Notes under the pieces: generated by a model
Told to the model about the DNA's origin: nothing
Database searches by the model: none
Seen by the model: the letters and a program-made list of their open reading frames with translations, nothing else
Made by a program: the position numbers and the translations under genes
Shown here: positions 33,359 to 43,200 of the stretch, piece by piece
Position numbering within the stretch: the first letter of the stretch is position 1
Layout of the letters: every line of letters begins with the position of its first letter
Origin: Rhizohabitans arisaemae
GTDB taxonomy: Bacteria; Actinomycetota; Actinomycetes; Streptosporangiales; Streptosporangiaceae
Assembly: GCF_025996515.1 (NCBI RefSeq)
Contig: NZ_BLRH01000009.1
Location: forward strand, 1,240,001-1,304,000
Length of the DNA: 64,000 bases
Direction of reading: 5' to 3'

Positions 33359-33545
33359 GCCCCACCTCCCGGCCCGCCGACCGGTACCTCCACGGGAGAA
33401 GACTCCGGCCGGGGCCGTGCCTCGTGCGGCAGCTCCGCCGTCAGCGCGAAGCCGCCCTCCGGCGCCGGACCGGCGGCGAAGCTCCCGCCGAGCAGCCGCA
33501 CCCGCTCCCGCAGCCCGATCAACCCGGTGCCGATCCCCGGGGCCT
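33359..33545 (-). pseudogene. Histidine kinase C-terminal fragment
   Basis: Only the last part of a HATPase_c domain remains: GIGTGLIGLRERVRLLGGSF then PEGGFALTAELPHEARP. Upstream, at about 33545, the sequence switches abruptly to an unrelated hydrolase fragment on the opposite strand, so the kinase is cut by a rearrangement. It matches the frameshifted regulator next door as a former two-component pair. Confidence 0.75.
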
Positions 33546-34111
33546 GCGGCCAGTGGCGACTACGGCCAGCTGCGCGAGATCTTCGCTTCCTTCGCCACCG
33601 ACGGACAGTTTGCCCTGGAGTCGGGGAACGCGCTCTTCATCGCGGTGAGCTGCAACGACTATCCCAAGCCGTGGAACGAGTCCTCGTCCCTTCCGGAGCG
33701 CCGCCGCCAGTTCGACGGGCGCTCACCCGAGCCGAAGGTCAGTTCGACGCGTTCAGCGCGAAGGGTTTCGCCCGGGGCACCATGGCCGAGATGTGCATCA
33801 CCTGGCCGTCCGAAGGCACCGCGAAGCCGTACAGGTCAACCGGGGTGTTCCCCGACGTGCCGGTCCTGGTCCTCGCCGCCGACCTGGACGCCAACACCAG
33901 CGTCGCCTCGGGCGGCGCAGCCGCCCGCCAGTTCAAACGCTCCACCTTGGTGACGGTGCCGAACATGGGCCACGTCGCCGACTACAACCCGAGCGGCTGC
34001 GTCGCGAGCCTCGTCACCGCCTTCATCCGCACCGGTGCCGTCGGCGACACCACCTGCCTGAAGGCCATCCCGCCCATCAAGGTCCACCCCGTCCGGGGAT
34101 CCCATGACTAG
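33546..34111 (+). pseudogene. TAP-like alpha/beta hydrolase, C-terminal fragment with frameshift
   Basis: Starting mid-protein (DYGQLREIFASFATDG, SCNDYPKPWNESSSLPERRRQFD), this is the end of a tripeptidyl-aminopeptidase-like hydrolase. Near 33715 the frame shifts to ALTRAEGQFDAFSAKGFARGT and continues through the TAP C-terminal domain (VPVLVLAADLDANTS, the catalytic Asp region; PNMGHV, the catalytic His). The nucleophile half is missing. It is not a copy of the hydrolase at 46571. The stop is intact. Confidence 0.8.
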
Positions 34112-34423
34112 CCCCGACCAAGCCTGCGGTACGGCGACCCGATCCCCGGACCGATACGGGCTCCGCCGGATGAGTCGTACGGTGAACGGGCCTCGGCCAT
34201 CTCCTCGGACCGCTCGGAACTCCACCTGGATAGTGGCGCCACGATGGCCGTCCTCAGTTCACGATGCCCCGCCTGTCACCAGTGGAAACTCGTACACCAC
34301 CTCCGTGGACGCAACCCACTGCGCCATCGCAGGACCTCCAGCCCGACCTCGGTGTCTGGGTGCGCGGCCGCGCAACTTCCTGTCGCACGGCCCCGGTCGG
34401 CAGCCGCGTGATCGGCTCGGAGA
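34112..34423. other. Stretch without a recognisable gene
   Basis: I see no supported coding region between the hydrolase fragment and the inverted repeat at 34424. Short open frames here have no ribosome-binding site or family pattern. It may be further decayed sequence. Confidence 0.5.
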
Positions 34424-34479
34424 GCCGCGGTACCGGTGCCCCGGACGGCAGGCGTCGTCCGGGGCACCGGTACCGCGGC
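34424..34479. terminator. Very long perfect inverted repeat (24-bp arms)
   Basis: Arms GCCGCGGTACCGGTGCCCCG plus GACG and their exact complement enclose an eight-base loop (GCAGGCGT). It sits between the hydrolase fragment and the converging small membrane protein gene, so a bidirectional terminator is the simple reading. Its length and perfection are unusual. Confidence 0.6.
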
Positions 34480-34482
34480 TTG

Positions 34483-34683
34483 TCACTCCGTATGGCGAGA
34501 AATGATCTTGTTGAGGACAAGAATCGTTGACCCTGCTATGACCCCACCACCGAGGCACGCTTCGGCTGGATCCTGTCGAGATAGGTAGGTGAGGAGGCCT
34601 GCAAGGGCACCTATGGTGAGGCTTGCGATCAAGATCAGTGCAGCGCGAAGACTCAAGAGCGCAGGTGGCGACGGGTCTGACAT
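34483..34683 (-). CDS. Small two-helix membrane protein, unknown function
   Basis: A 66-residue protein with AAGGGAA upstream of the ATG at 34683. Two hydrophobic helices (AALILIASLTIGALAGLLTYL and a Gly-rich VIAGSTILVLNKII) are joined by a short acidic loop with one Cys. I recognise no family. Base composition is less GC-rich than the core genome, like the sigma-factor genes that follow. It may be part of the acquired segment. Confidence 0.6.
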   Translation of the reverse strand: MSDPSPPALLSLRAALILIASLTIGALAGLLTYLSRQDPAEACLGGGVIAGSTILVLNKIISRHTE

Positions 34684-34911
34684 CGGATTCCCTTCGAGTG
34701 AGATCGGGATAGAACCGCCATCGCGGTTCTACCGCCTCACCTAGTCGATCCAGCCGAGGAAACCCACGGCCACTCTCCAAGAAACTCTTTGGATTCACGC
34801 GTGGGTTGCCCAAGCTTCGGTGACTATAGGGAGGTCGTACAACCTCGTTCACACATGACCATTCTGCGGCGCAACGAGGCAACGTTCCCTCCGGATGCAG
34901 CAAAGGAAGAT

Positions 34912-35688
34912 ATGGACGAGCGACCTCACTGGACCAATCAGCCGCACAGCGAACTGGTGTCCTCTCGTCAGCTCGAGGAGTGGGCGGTCGATAGGTGGCG
35001 TGAGGCGGAACCCGAACCGAACATCACTCTGGACCATACCGCTCGCTTGGAAGTCGATCGCCAAATACGGGACGTGCTTGCAGCCCAGAACTTTCAGGGA
35101 CCGGCTTACGTAGTATTTGAAGAAGAAATGGTAAATTACGGCTACCAAGTCATGATGGCATGGCTGGCCAACGGGCATATATTCGCGAAGTGTGCAGAAG
35201 CTGGATTTCCTATACTGCCCGCACCGATCAAGATTGATGATCGCGAGGATCTTGCACAGGAGACAGTGGCCCGCTCCATAAAGAACTTCAAGCTCTATGG
35301 ACTCGAGCAGGGTGGCTGGAAAGCAGAGCTCGGAGCAAGTCTAAAAACATATTTCACTCGAACACTTTGCGGCCAATTTGCAAATATTTGGAGAAAGTTG
35401 GCCCGAACTCAAAATTCCGGGATCACGTGCCCCTTGGATGACTTGATCGAAATAGCAATACCAGAACTAGGACCTGAAGAAGTAGTAGTACAGCGCGAGG
35501 AGATCCGTCGAGGGCTGGCAGGGATAGCAAACGAGAAAACTCGGACCGCGATTGTCCTAAGCATGGATGGGTACGAGCAGGAAGAAATTGCAGAGATCCT
35601 CGGCCCCGAGGTTACCCGCCGCGCCGTGGAGGGGTACCTGCATCGACATCGGTCTCATGTAGCCCCCTCCAAAAAAGGGGAGAGGTGA
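34912..35688 (+). CDS. Sigma-70-family protein, AT-richer
   Basis: A 258-residue protein from the ATG at 34912 (AAAGGAAG upstream); a longer frame from 34789 is less likely. It has a sigma region 2-like part (DREDLAQETVARSIKNFKLYG, then LKTYFTRTLCGQFANIWRKLAR) and a region 4-like HTH (IVLSMDGYEQEEIAEILG, RAVEGYLHRHRSHV). The N-terminal 80 residues are not recognised. GC content and codon use are clearly lower than in neighbours, pointing to transfer. It lies four bases ahead of a second sigma-like gene, so the two are probably co-translated. Confidence 0.75.
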   Translation: MDERPHWTNQPHSELVSSRQLEEWAVDRWREAEPEPNITLDHTARLEVDRQIRDVLAAQNFQGPAYVVFEEEMVNYGYQVMMAWLANGHIFAKCAEAGFPILPAPIKIDDREDLAQETVARSIKNFKLYGLEQGGWKAELGASLKTYFTRTLCGQFANIWRKLARTQNSGITCPLDDLIEIAIPELGPEEVVVQREEIRRGLAGIANEKTRTAIVLSMDGYEQEEIAEILGPEVTRRAVEGYLHRHRSHVAPSKKGER

Positions 35689-35692
35689 ACAC

Positions 35693-36949
35693 ATGAATAT
35701 GGAATGGTCAGAGGCGGACCACACTCAAGGCGTCGAGGATATAGCGCGCCTTATTGAGGAATCATCTTTTGGGACGGTAGGAGCACGCCAACTACGAGAC
35801 CGTACTCATGGTTCAGTAACTCTCTCCATTAGGGCACGCGCGCTGCTGGCGCACGATCCAACGATGCTCAAGTGGTGGCGCGCCAACCAGCACAATCCGG
35901 AAGCGCTTTATGTCAAGGCATGTGAGTTTGCCGAAGCCAACGAACTGGAGATAAGCGATACTCTGATGCGGTTGGCCGCCGACAGGCGTGGATCTCTAGA
36001 ATTGATCAACGACAAATCGTCGATTGAAGCAAATTCGCTAGAAGCAGCGCGACCGGCTCAGCCCGACTGGCGTTCGTTTGCAAGTTTTTACACCGAGCGC
36101 TACTCTGTGCTCACAATTTCCCTTTGTGAACTTACGGGCCTAACCGAGGAAGCGGCTAACGTCTTCGTCAGGCAAGCGATGACGAAAGCGTTCGATGATT
36201 GGGAGGAGCTTGTTGCGTCTGGTAATCCTGAGGCATGGGTCCTCGGTTACTCCATGCAGACCTATCGGCACCACATAGCGGCTGCCTATTCAGCAATTAG
36301 AGGTGATATCAGTCACATTTCGACACGCGTAGCGATCGATTTTAGGACTAGCTGTTCGAGCGCTCTCGCAGTGCAGCCTGATGAAGTACTCATGACGGGT
36401 GCAATGGCCGTGGTAGTAAGCCAATCAGCCCTAATCACCAATACACCTCCCCTAGAGCGAGATGCCGATACTGCTGTTACGGCTCTCTACAGCGCTCACT
36501 ATCGGTCGCTTGTGCGCCTTGCATTCCTGCTGGTAAGAGATGTAGCTCCTGCTGAAGAGGTAGTGCACGATACTTTCGTTGCTATTCACGAAGACTGGCA
36601 TAGGCTACGCGATCCCGACAAAGCACTGACATACCTGCGCCAGTCGGTCATTAACCGATCACGTTCGGTCCTGCGTCATCGCGCTGTCATTGAGGCGTAC
36701 GCTCCCCAGGAACTACCAGAAGCTTCGAGCGCTGAGAAGACCGCCAATAGCGAGCTTGAGCGTTCAGCGGTAATTGAAACCCTGCGAACACTGCCGACCC
36801 GTCAGAGGGAAGCACTGGTGCTGCGTTATTACGCTGACCTGCCGGTCACCGATATCGCCAACGCAATGGGAATCAGCGCGGGCGCGGTTAGAATCCATAC
36901 AGCACGCGGCATGGCCACATTGCGGCAGGCGCTAGAACAGTTCTCTTAA
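35693..36949 (+). CDS. Large SigE-like ECF sigma factor with extra N-terminal domain
   Basis: A 418-residue protein. The last 180 residues are a full ECF core: LYSAHYRSLVRLAFLLVRD, EEVVHDTFVAIHEDWHRLRD, YLRQSVINRSRSVLRHRAV, then LPTRQREALVLRYYADLPVTDIANAMGISAGAVRIH. The N-terminal 230 residues include a degenerate sigma region 2-like segment (RFASFYTERYSVLTISLCEL-type) and may bind a partner or the preceding protein. AT-richer than the surroundings. Starts ATGAATATG at 35693; an ATG at 35699 is the alternative. Role unknown; it could drive the lanthipeptide genes downstream. Confidence 0.75.
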   Translation: MNMEWSEADHTQGVEDIARLIEESSFGTVGARQLRDRTHGSVTLSIRARALLAHDPTMLKWWRANQHNPEALYVKACEFAEANELEISDTLMRLAADRRGSLELINDKSSIEANSLEAARPAQPDWRSFASFYTERYSVLTISLCELTGLTEEAANVFVRQAMTKAFDDWEELVASGNPEAWVLGYSMQTYRHHIAAAYSAIRGDISHISTRVAIDFRTSCSSALAVQPDEVLMTGAMAVVVSQSALITNTPPLERDADTAVTALYSAHYRSLVRLAFLLVRDVAPAEEVVHDTFVAIHEDWHRLRDPDKALTYLRQSVINRSRSVLRHRAVIEAYAPQELPEASSAEKTANSELERSAVIETLRTLPTRQREALVLRYYADLPVTDIANAMGISAGAVRIHTARGMATLRQALEQFS

Positions 36950-37054
36950 TGTTGTTCATCCCTGGTTCATGTGTGCGAACCTCCCGCTCCTATTAAGCAG
37001 GTGTTCAAATTTGGCAAGATCGTGCGACCCGCTGCTTGAGCCCCAGAGCGACTG

Positions 37055-37916
37055 ATGCGAGCCCTTGCTGGAGACCACAGGCCGGACAATGCAACGGTGT
37101 CCCATCTGGAACCCAGAACGAGGGGCCTCCAGAGATTGGAAGAGCATTTCCCGGCCCGGGTTCCCTATCCGGCGTTGCTGAGGCATCTCAACGAAATCAG
37201 TACGCTCTTAGAGAGCGGTCCTCCGGAGATTCAACGCCGACGTGTCACCGGGACCGCCGGAGAAAGCGCTGTCCTCGCTGCCTGGTTCGCCTGGGAACTG
37301 GGGGACGGCCCCGATGCGGCGGGGAACTCCCGACTGGCGGGCCTTGCCGCCAAACGTGCCGATGATGCGGCCGTAGTTTCCGCTTGTATGGCCAGCTACC
37401 GCACTTACATGACAGATGGAGACAACCGAAGAGGCGTTCGCCTCGCCACCGACGGCCTGGAACACCTCGGGAGTGCCGATCCGGCGACCCGCGCATGGCT
37501 ACTGGCCCGACAAGCCGAGGAAGCCACCTTGCTCGGCGACCGCGCTCACGCCGATCCGGGAAGCGGAGAACCTATACCCCTCGGCTGACACCAAGGCTCA
37601 TCCATGGACATACTTCCTGGACCCAGGGCGCTTCGACATCCTCCTGCACCTCGGTCCCGAAACCGAGATCCAGAAGCTGTGCGTGGTGAAGGCCGAACTG
37701 TCTCTGGCCCGAGCCAGATTGGGCGATGTCTCCGAGGCTGTGACGTTGGCGCGGGACTCCCTTGCAGCCACGACAACCATGGCCTTTCCTCTCGGTTGGG
37801 AACGTCTCGACCGCGTGGTCGCCGAGCTTCGTTCATCACGGACTCAGGCGGCCCGCGATTTCCGCACCGACTACGCCGCTACGCGCACGAAGTCGGTTCC
37901 GCCGTCTCTTCCGTAA
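37055..37916 (+). pseudogene. XRE/TPR-type regulator lacking its HTH, frameshifted
   Basis: The frame has the TPR-like C-terminal region of actinobacterial XRE regulators: RLEEHFPARVPYPALLRHLNEISTLLESG, then AGESAVLAAWFAWELGD and ACMASYRTYMTDGDNRRG. The N-terminal HTH is missing. Near 37535 the sequence shifts frame, continuing as IREAENLYPSADTKAHPWTY, FLDPGRFDILLHLG, LARARLGDVSEAVTLARDSL. Both changes make it non-functional. The 3' end overlaps the converging CutA gene. Confidence 0.75.
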
Positions 37917-38214
37917 TCCAGTCCCTGTACTTCGCCAATCCGCCTTCGATCGGCGCAGCGACAATCTCAGGCGTCTCATAGAAGTGGGTCTCCCGGACGA
38001 CTTTCACGAGCGCGTCAAGTCTCTGCTGTGTCGTCTTCATGAGGACCAGATACTCATTGTTCCTTTGGATCTCCCCCTTCCACCGGTAGGTAGACGAGAT
38101 CGGACCGCTGATCTGAGCGCCTGCCGCCACCCTGCCTTCGACGACCGCATCAGCGATCCGCACAACCTCTTCACGCGTTCCTGCGGTCACATGGACTTCA
38201 ACATGCTGAGACAT
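37879..38214 (-). CDS. cutA: CutA1-like divalent ion tolerance protein
   Basis: A protein of about 111 residues with the CutA fold: VEVHVTAGTREEVVRIADAVV, then GAQISGPISSTYRWKGEIQRNNEYLVLMKTT and HFYETPEIVAAPI. CutA trimers bind copper and other metals in the cytosol; true function is debated. ATG 38214 is chosen; a GTG six bases upstream is possible. It lies downstream of the regulator at 38265 on the same strand, and its 3' end overlaps the decayed regulator on the other strand. Confidence 0.85.
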   Translation of the reverse strand: MSQHVEVHVTAGTREEVVRIADAVVEGRVAAGAQISGPISSTYRWKGEIQRNNEYLVLMKTTQQRLDALVKVVRETHFYETPEIVAAPIEGGLAKYRDWITEETAEPTSCA

Positions 38215-38264
38215 GGCCACGAGCCTACGTGCCAGCGATCCCCTCCTCTGTTCTCCTCAGTCGT

Positions 38265-39728
38265 TCAGCTCCGGCCGTTGGGTTCATCGCTAATCCGGCC
38301 AACCGGTATGAGCGTCGGCAAAGCTCGGGTGCGCTCACGAAGGTCCTGCGCCTCGGCACCCGGACTTCCGGCCGCGGACAAGTCCCGGTCGAGGTCGCGG
38401 AGCCTGACCCGGCTGGTCTCCCGCAGGGCGGGCGCCGGGATCACGTCGAGCACTTCCAGGCCGAGCGCAGCGGCATCGGAGAGACGTCCGCGTGCGGCTT
38501 CCGCGCGCGCGAGTACGAGCGTGGCGGCTGCCCAGCCCGGTCGGCCGACGGGAAGGGAATGCCGTGATGCCCCGGCGTGGAGACCGGCGGCGGTGTGGTC
38601 GCCGAACTGCAGGTTCGCCTCCGCAAGGTGTAGCTGGAGTTCGGCGAGGTCGAACCCGAACCGGCCTGGCCGGTCACCGTCAGGGTCGGCCTCCAGCTCT
38701 CGCTGGGCGGCGACCATGACCACGGCGGCGTCTGACCGGTAGCCCTCTCCCATATGAGCGAGGGACCGTAGCCGACCCCAGGCCAGGATCTGGGCGCGGC
38801 GGAGCGGCGTGCCGGCGTACTCGTACGCCTGCTGGGCAAGCTCCAGAGCCTCGATCGGGCGATCGCTGGTATAGGCGGTCATCGCATGGGCCCCGAGCGA
38901 CCAGCAGATCAAGTCGCCGTCCCCGGCTGCGGTTCCCAGGCGCGCCGCGGTCGCGAAGTGAATCGCCGCCGCCGGGTAGTCCGCCAGGTGGAACGCCAGA
39001 TTGCCGACAAGTGCCGACAGCCAACCGGCCAGACAACGTAGTTCGGTCCGCGCGGTGTCGGACTGGTCGCGCTTCAGCATGCCGCCGACCAACATACGGG
39101 TACGATGCACTTCGACCGCGAGCAGACCAGGCGGAAACATCGAGTAGTTCCGGTCGTAGTAGGCGACCGCCGAGGCGAGGTTCTCCAAGGCGAGCGGGCC
39201 GCCGGCTGGACCCTCGACTTCGAGTGCCAGGGCGATGGAGTCGCGGATGGCGGCCAAGGCCGCAGCACCGCTGTTGTGATCGACCGTCATCGCATCACCA
39301 TCCGTGTAGGTCCATCGCGGGAATCCTCGCCCGTCACGGTACGCCCTGCCGTCGATCACATGCGACAACAGCGTGGTGTTGCGTAGTCCAAGCCGGACGG
39401 GATCTGCCTGATATACCGCACACAGTGCTGCGGTGTAGTCGTAGCCTGGCGTGATGTCCCCGTGCTCCCACTTGCAAAGCATGCTCGCGTTCAGAAGCGA
39501 CGTGCCGATCCTGGTCCGGGTGTAGTAGTCGGCGATCTCGGTGATGGTCTGGGCGCGCGACCAGCCGAGCGCCCACCGCCACGCCTCAAGGGGGAGCACC
39601 TGCGGAAGCTCTTGCACGATCGCCTCTGCGATCCGCTGGACTGACCACCGTTGCCGTTGACCCTGCCGACGAATCTCCTGACCTCGGCGTGTGAGCTCGG
39701 CCCGGCGCATCCGGCTAATCGTTGCCAT
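38265..39728 (-). CDS. HTH regulator with TPR-like domain, near lanthipeptide genes
   Basis: A 487-residue protein from the ATG at 39728. The first 110 residues look like a divergent HTH (SVQRIAEAIVQELPQVLPLE, TEIADYYTRTRIGTSLLNASMLCKWEHGDITP); the rest is helical-repeat in character (DYPAAAIHFATAARLGTAAGD, SDRPIEALELAQQAYEYAG, LQLHLAEANLQFGDHTAAG). Such TPR regulators often sit next to RiPP clusters in actinobacteria. It is divergent from the FxLD precursor. Ligand unknown. Confidence 0.75.
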   Translation of the reverse strand: MATISRMRRAELTRRGQEIRRQGQRQRWSVQRIAEAIVQELPQVLPLEAWRWALGWSRAQTITEIADYYTRTRIGTSLLNASMLCKWEHGDITPGYDYTAALCAVYQADPVRLGLRNTTLLSHVIDGRAYRDGRGFPRWTYTDGDAMTVDHNSGAAALAAIRDSIALALEVEGPAGGPLALENLASAVAYYDRNYSMFPPGLLAVEVHRTRMLVGGMLKRDQSDTARTELRCLAGWLSALVGNLAFHLADYPAAAIHFATAARLGTAAGDGDLICWSLGAHAMTAYTSDRPIEALELAQQAYEYAGTPLRRAQILAWGRLRSLAHMGEGYRSDAAVVMVAAQRELEADPDGDRPGRFGFDLAELQLHLAEANLQFGDHTAAGLHAGASRHSLPVGRPGWAAATLVLARAEAARGRLSDAAALGLEVLDVIPAPALRETSRVRLRDLDRDLSAAGSPGAEAQDLRERTRALPTLIPVGRISDEPNGRS

Positions 39729-39942
39729 GGGGTGCGCATGCCTCCGTGAGTCTCTCGACATCGGTCGCAATCTTGGCACTGTCGGTCATTTCATTGTCAC
39801 GGGTGGCAATAGCGGAGGCAATGCGCTGCGCTGACGGCGACATTGATGTGTCCGCCAGGCGAACGGCACGGTGAGGAGAGTCCACCACCGAAGAAGCCTC
39901 ACCACCGAAGGAGTCTCCGGGGCGGAATACCCACCCCGCCAT
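39715..39942 (-). CDS. Possible small protein upstream of the regulator
   Basis: A 75-residue open frame overlaps the regulator's ATG by 14 bases, a layout typical of coupled genes. An inner ATG would give 42 residues starting MSPSAQRIASAIATRDNEM. No family is recognised and the putative binding site is weak. It lies in the divergent region that must also hold the precursor promoter, which counts against it. Confidence 0.35.
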   Translation of the reverse strand: MAGWVFRPGDSFGGEASSVVDSPHRAVRLADTSMSPSAQRIASAIATRDNEMTDSAKIATDVERLTEACAPHGND

Positions 39943-39982
39943 CGAGCCTCAGCCCCTGTTAGCAACGTAGAAGCGAGGACTC

Positions 39983-40138
39983 ATGAACACGATCCTGATC
40001 GATGCCGAGGGCGCCCTCACCGAGTTCGAGCTTGATGTCCGGGTGACGACCGACGCGTCCACCGGGTACATCGTCCGCTCTTGCGACACCAGCGACACCT
40101 GTGGCTCCACGTGCTATTCGGCGTGTGCCAGCAGTTGA
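39983..40138 (+). CDS. FxLD-family class I lanthipeptide precursor
   Basis: A 51-residue peptide. The leader has the F-E-L-D motif at residues 15-18 (ALTEFELDVRVTTD), the mark of FxLD lanthipeptides recognised by LanB. The core is rich in Ser/Thr with Cys34, Cys40, Cys44 and Cys48 (VRSCDTSDTCGSTCYSACAS), enough for up to four thioether rings. Asp35 and Asp38 are candidates for isoaspartate formation by the methyltransferase at 44524. GCGAGGA lies before the ATG. It is followed 84 bases later by LanB. Confidence 0.88.
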   Translation: MNTILIDAEGALTEFELDVRVTTDASTGYIVRSCDTSDTCGSTCYSACASS

Positions 40139-40221
40139 TCCCAATGGATTGTGGGGATCAGGCTGCCGCCAGATCCCCACAAACCGTCCAATCAACCACC
40201 CTCAACGAGAGGAAGTGTGTG

Positions 40222-43200
40222 ATGGGAGGCACGGATTCGCCGCTGTACCGACATGCTGGTGGCGCGATGCTGCGCGCAGCGGCCCTACCGCTGAGCCGTA
40301 CCCCGACCACGTGGCCTACGTTCGCCGACCCTGACTCGTGCCGGTCGTGGCTACGGGATGCGTGGGCAGTGCCTGGGTTTGCCGAGGCAACCCGATACGC
40401 CAGTACGCCGCTCGCCGCCAAGATTGAGGCGATCATCGACCAGGAGATCACAGACGGGAAGCGAGTCCGCCGAGTGACGCTCTCGGCAATGCGCTACCTA
40501 CTGCGAGCGCTTGGCCGCCCGACTCCATTCGGTCTCTTCGCCGGCGTCGCTCCGGTCCAGGTTGGCAATGATGCTCAGGCGAGTTGGGGAACGGGCCACC
40601 AAACGTTAGTACGGGCGGACACGCTTTGGCTTGACGACGTAGTCGAACAGCTGGAGGCCTCACTGGAGATCATCCCAACTCTGGATCTCGTAGTCTCCGA
40701 TCTGGTGATGGATCGAGGCGATCGGATCGAGGTACCGCGCGGATCAGGGCGGGTAACAGTGCGAAAGACCGCTGTCGTACGCCTTGTCCAGGAGGCAACC
40801 GCTGCACCGATCAACGCCTCTCTCCTGGTCGGAAAGATCGCCGAGGTGTTTCCCGGTGCCCAGGTCGCCACAATCCTCGCCGCGCTTCACGTTCTCGTCG
40901 CCCAGGGAATATTGATCACCAATCTACGGGCCCCCATGACAGTCGTCGATCCGCTTGCGCATGTGATCAAGACACTTGAGAAGGCGACAGCCGAGACCAC
41001 CGTGGTGCAAGCCGGTACCACTGTCCGTAGCCTCCGTGACATCCAGCAGGTGATCACTGCACACAACGCCATCAAGAAGGACCCGAAAGGGCAAGCCCGG
41101 CTGCGTACCGTAGCCACGGAACGGATGCGGCGGCTGTCGACGGCAGGACGCGCGCAACTCGCCGGTGACCTCCACCTCGACTGCCACGTCGCAGTCCCCG
41201 ACGAGCTGACCAGGGAAATGGCGCACGCCGTGACTGCCCTGGTGCGGCTGACGCGCCAACCACGTCCCGACCCAGCATGGAACGACTGGTGTCGCGACTT
41301 CTGGGACCGCTACGGCACCGGTGCGGTCGTCCCTGTTTCCGAGGCCGTTCACCCGGACTCCGGTATCGGGTGGCCTCCCGGATACCCGGCCAGCATGTTG
41401 ACCGAACCCGAACCGGTGGTCAGCCACCGCGACGGGGTGCTGCTTCGGCTGGCCTGGGCGGCGATCAGGGACAGGCGCGATGAAGTCGTCCTGACCGACG
41501 ACATCATCGCCACAATTACGGCGAAGGAACCAGTCGATCCACGTTGGATACCGCCGCACGTCGAGTTGGGTGCTCGCGTCCATGCGGTCAGCAAGGAAGC
41601 GCTAGAAGCCGGGGAATATACCTTCACCGTTCACCCCGCATGGGCGTTCGGCACCCTCACCAGCCGGTTCGGACCGGCGGTCATCAACGCAAACCTTGAC
41701 ACCACTTACGCCGCCACACCACCAGGTGTCGTCGATGCACTCAGTGTGCAACTCTCGTTTCCGCCACTGTTTCCACACTCAGAGAACGTTGCTCGCGGTC
41801 CCGCCCACCTGCCATACGTGCTTTCGCTCGGCGAACACCGCACCGACGACGACCCCCGCATCATTCGCCTCGACGATCTCGGACTCGTGGCCGTGGCTGA
41901 CGGGCTACATTTGGTCAGCATCTCCCGGCGCCGGATTATCGAGCCCCAGGTGTTTCACGCTCTTGCCCTGAAGAAGCAGGCACCACCATTGGCTCGGTTT
42001 CTCGCCACACTGACGCGCGGCTTTCTCGCCCATTTCACCGAGTTCGATTGGGGGTCACCGGCCGCTCAACTGCCGTACATGCCCCGAGTACGGTACCGGC
42101 GCGCGATTCTGTCTCCCTCGACTTGGCGCATCGCCGCTGAGGACCATGCGAGGATGCTCACAGAAGCGGGCTCCTGGGAGGATGCCTTCGTCCAGTGGCG
42201 TCGGCGTTGGAACTGCCCTCACGTGGTTGAGTTGCACGATGGGCACCGCTCGCTGCGACTTGACCTCACAGTCCGTGCACACCTGATCGTGTTACGTGAG
42301 CATCTGGACAAACACCGCGCGGCTAGGTTGACCGAAACCGAAACCCTCGCCGAGACTGCGTGGATCGCGGGACATGTTCACGAGATCGTAATGCCGTTCG
42401 TGCGTGCCACCCCACCGACCCCGAACCTGGCGACCGGATCGCTGCCACTGGTCACCGACTCTGTCGCCGCGCACCTACCGGCGGCACCGCAAGCGTCATG
42501 GCTGTACGCGCAGGTGTTCACCCATCCCGAGCGCCTCGACGACATCATCCACACCCATTTGCCCAAGTTGATCGCCATGGCAGCCGGTGAACCGGCATAT
42601 TGGTTCGCCCGCTACCGGAGCGTGCGGGAAACCGACCACCTCCGGCTGCGGATTCGCATCACCAGCCCGGACGAGTACGCGGCCCTGGCAGTGGTCGTCG
42701 GCAAATGGGGGCAACAGCTTCGCGAGATCGGTGCAGCGTCCCGGATCGCGCTTGCCACCTACCATCGCGAACTCGGCCGATACGGCGGCGGAGCAGCAAT
42801 GGACGCGGTGGAAGAAGCCTTCGCCGCGGACTCTCATGCCGTTGCTCTCGCCTTCCGTCTCCTTCCGTCACGGGTGATCCACCCCATAGCTCTCACCGCG
42901 ATCGGCATGGTGGACATCGCCGACGGATTCCATGCGTCCCCGGACGAGGCAACCGAGTGGCTCGCGACACGCCTTGCCCCCAAAACCGGCGCTTCCGCCG
43001 GGCGGGCGGTAGCCGAGCAGACCGGCCTCTGGCCGACACGCAGAACACTGGCGGACGGCTCGACATTGCCGACCACTCTGGTCGCCGCTTGGAGTGCACG
43101 GCAAGCCGCGTTACGCCGATATCGCCTCGCCTTACCCAGCGACGTCGACACCGATCAGATCTTGCTTGCTCTGCTGCACATGCACCACAACCGAGCCCGG

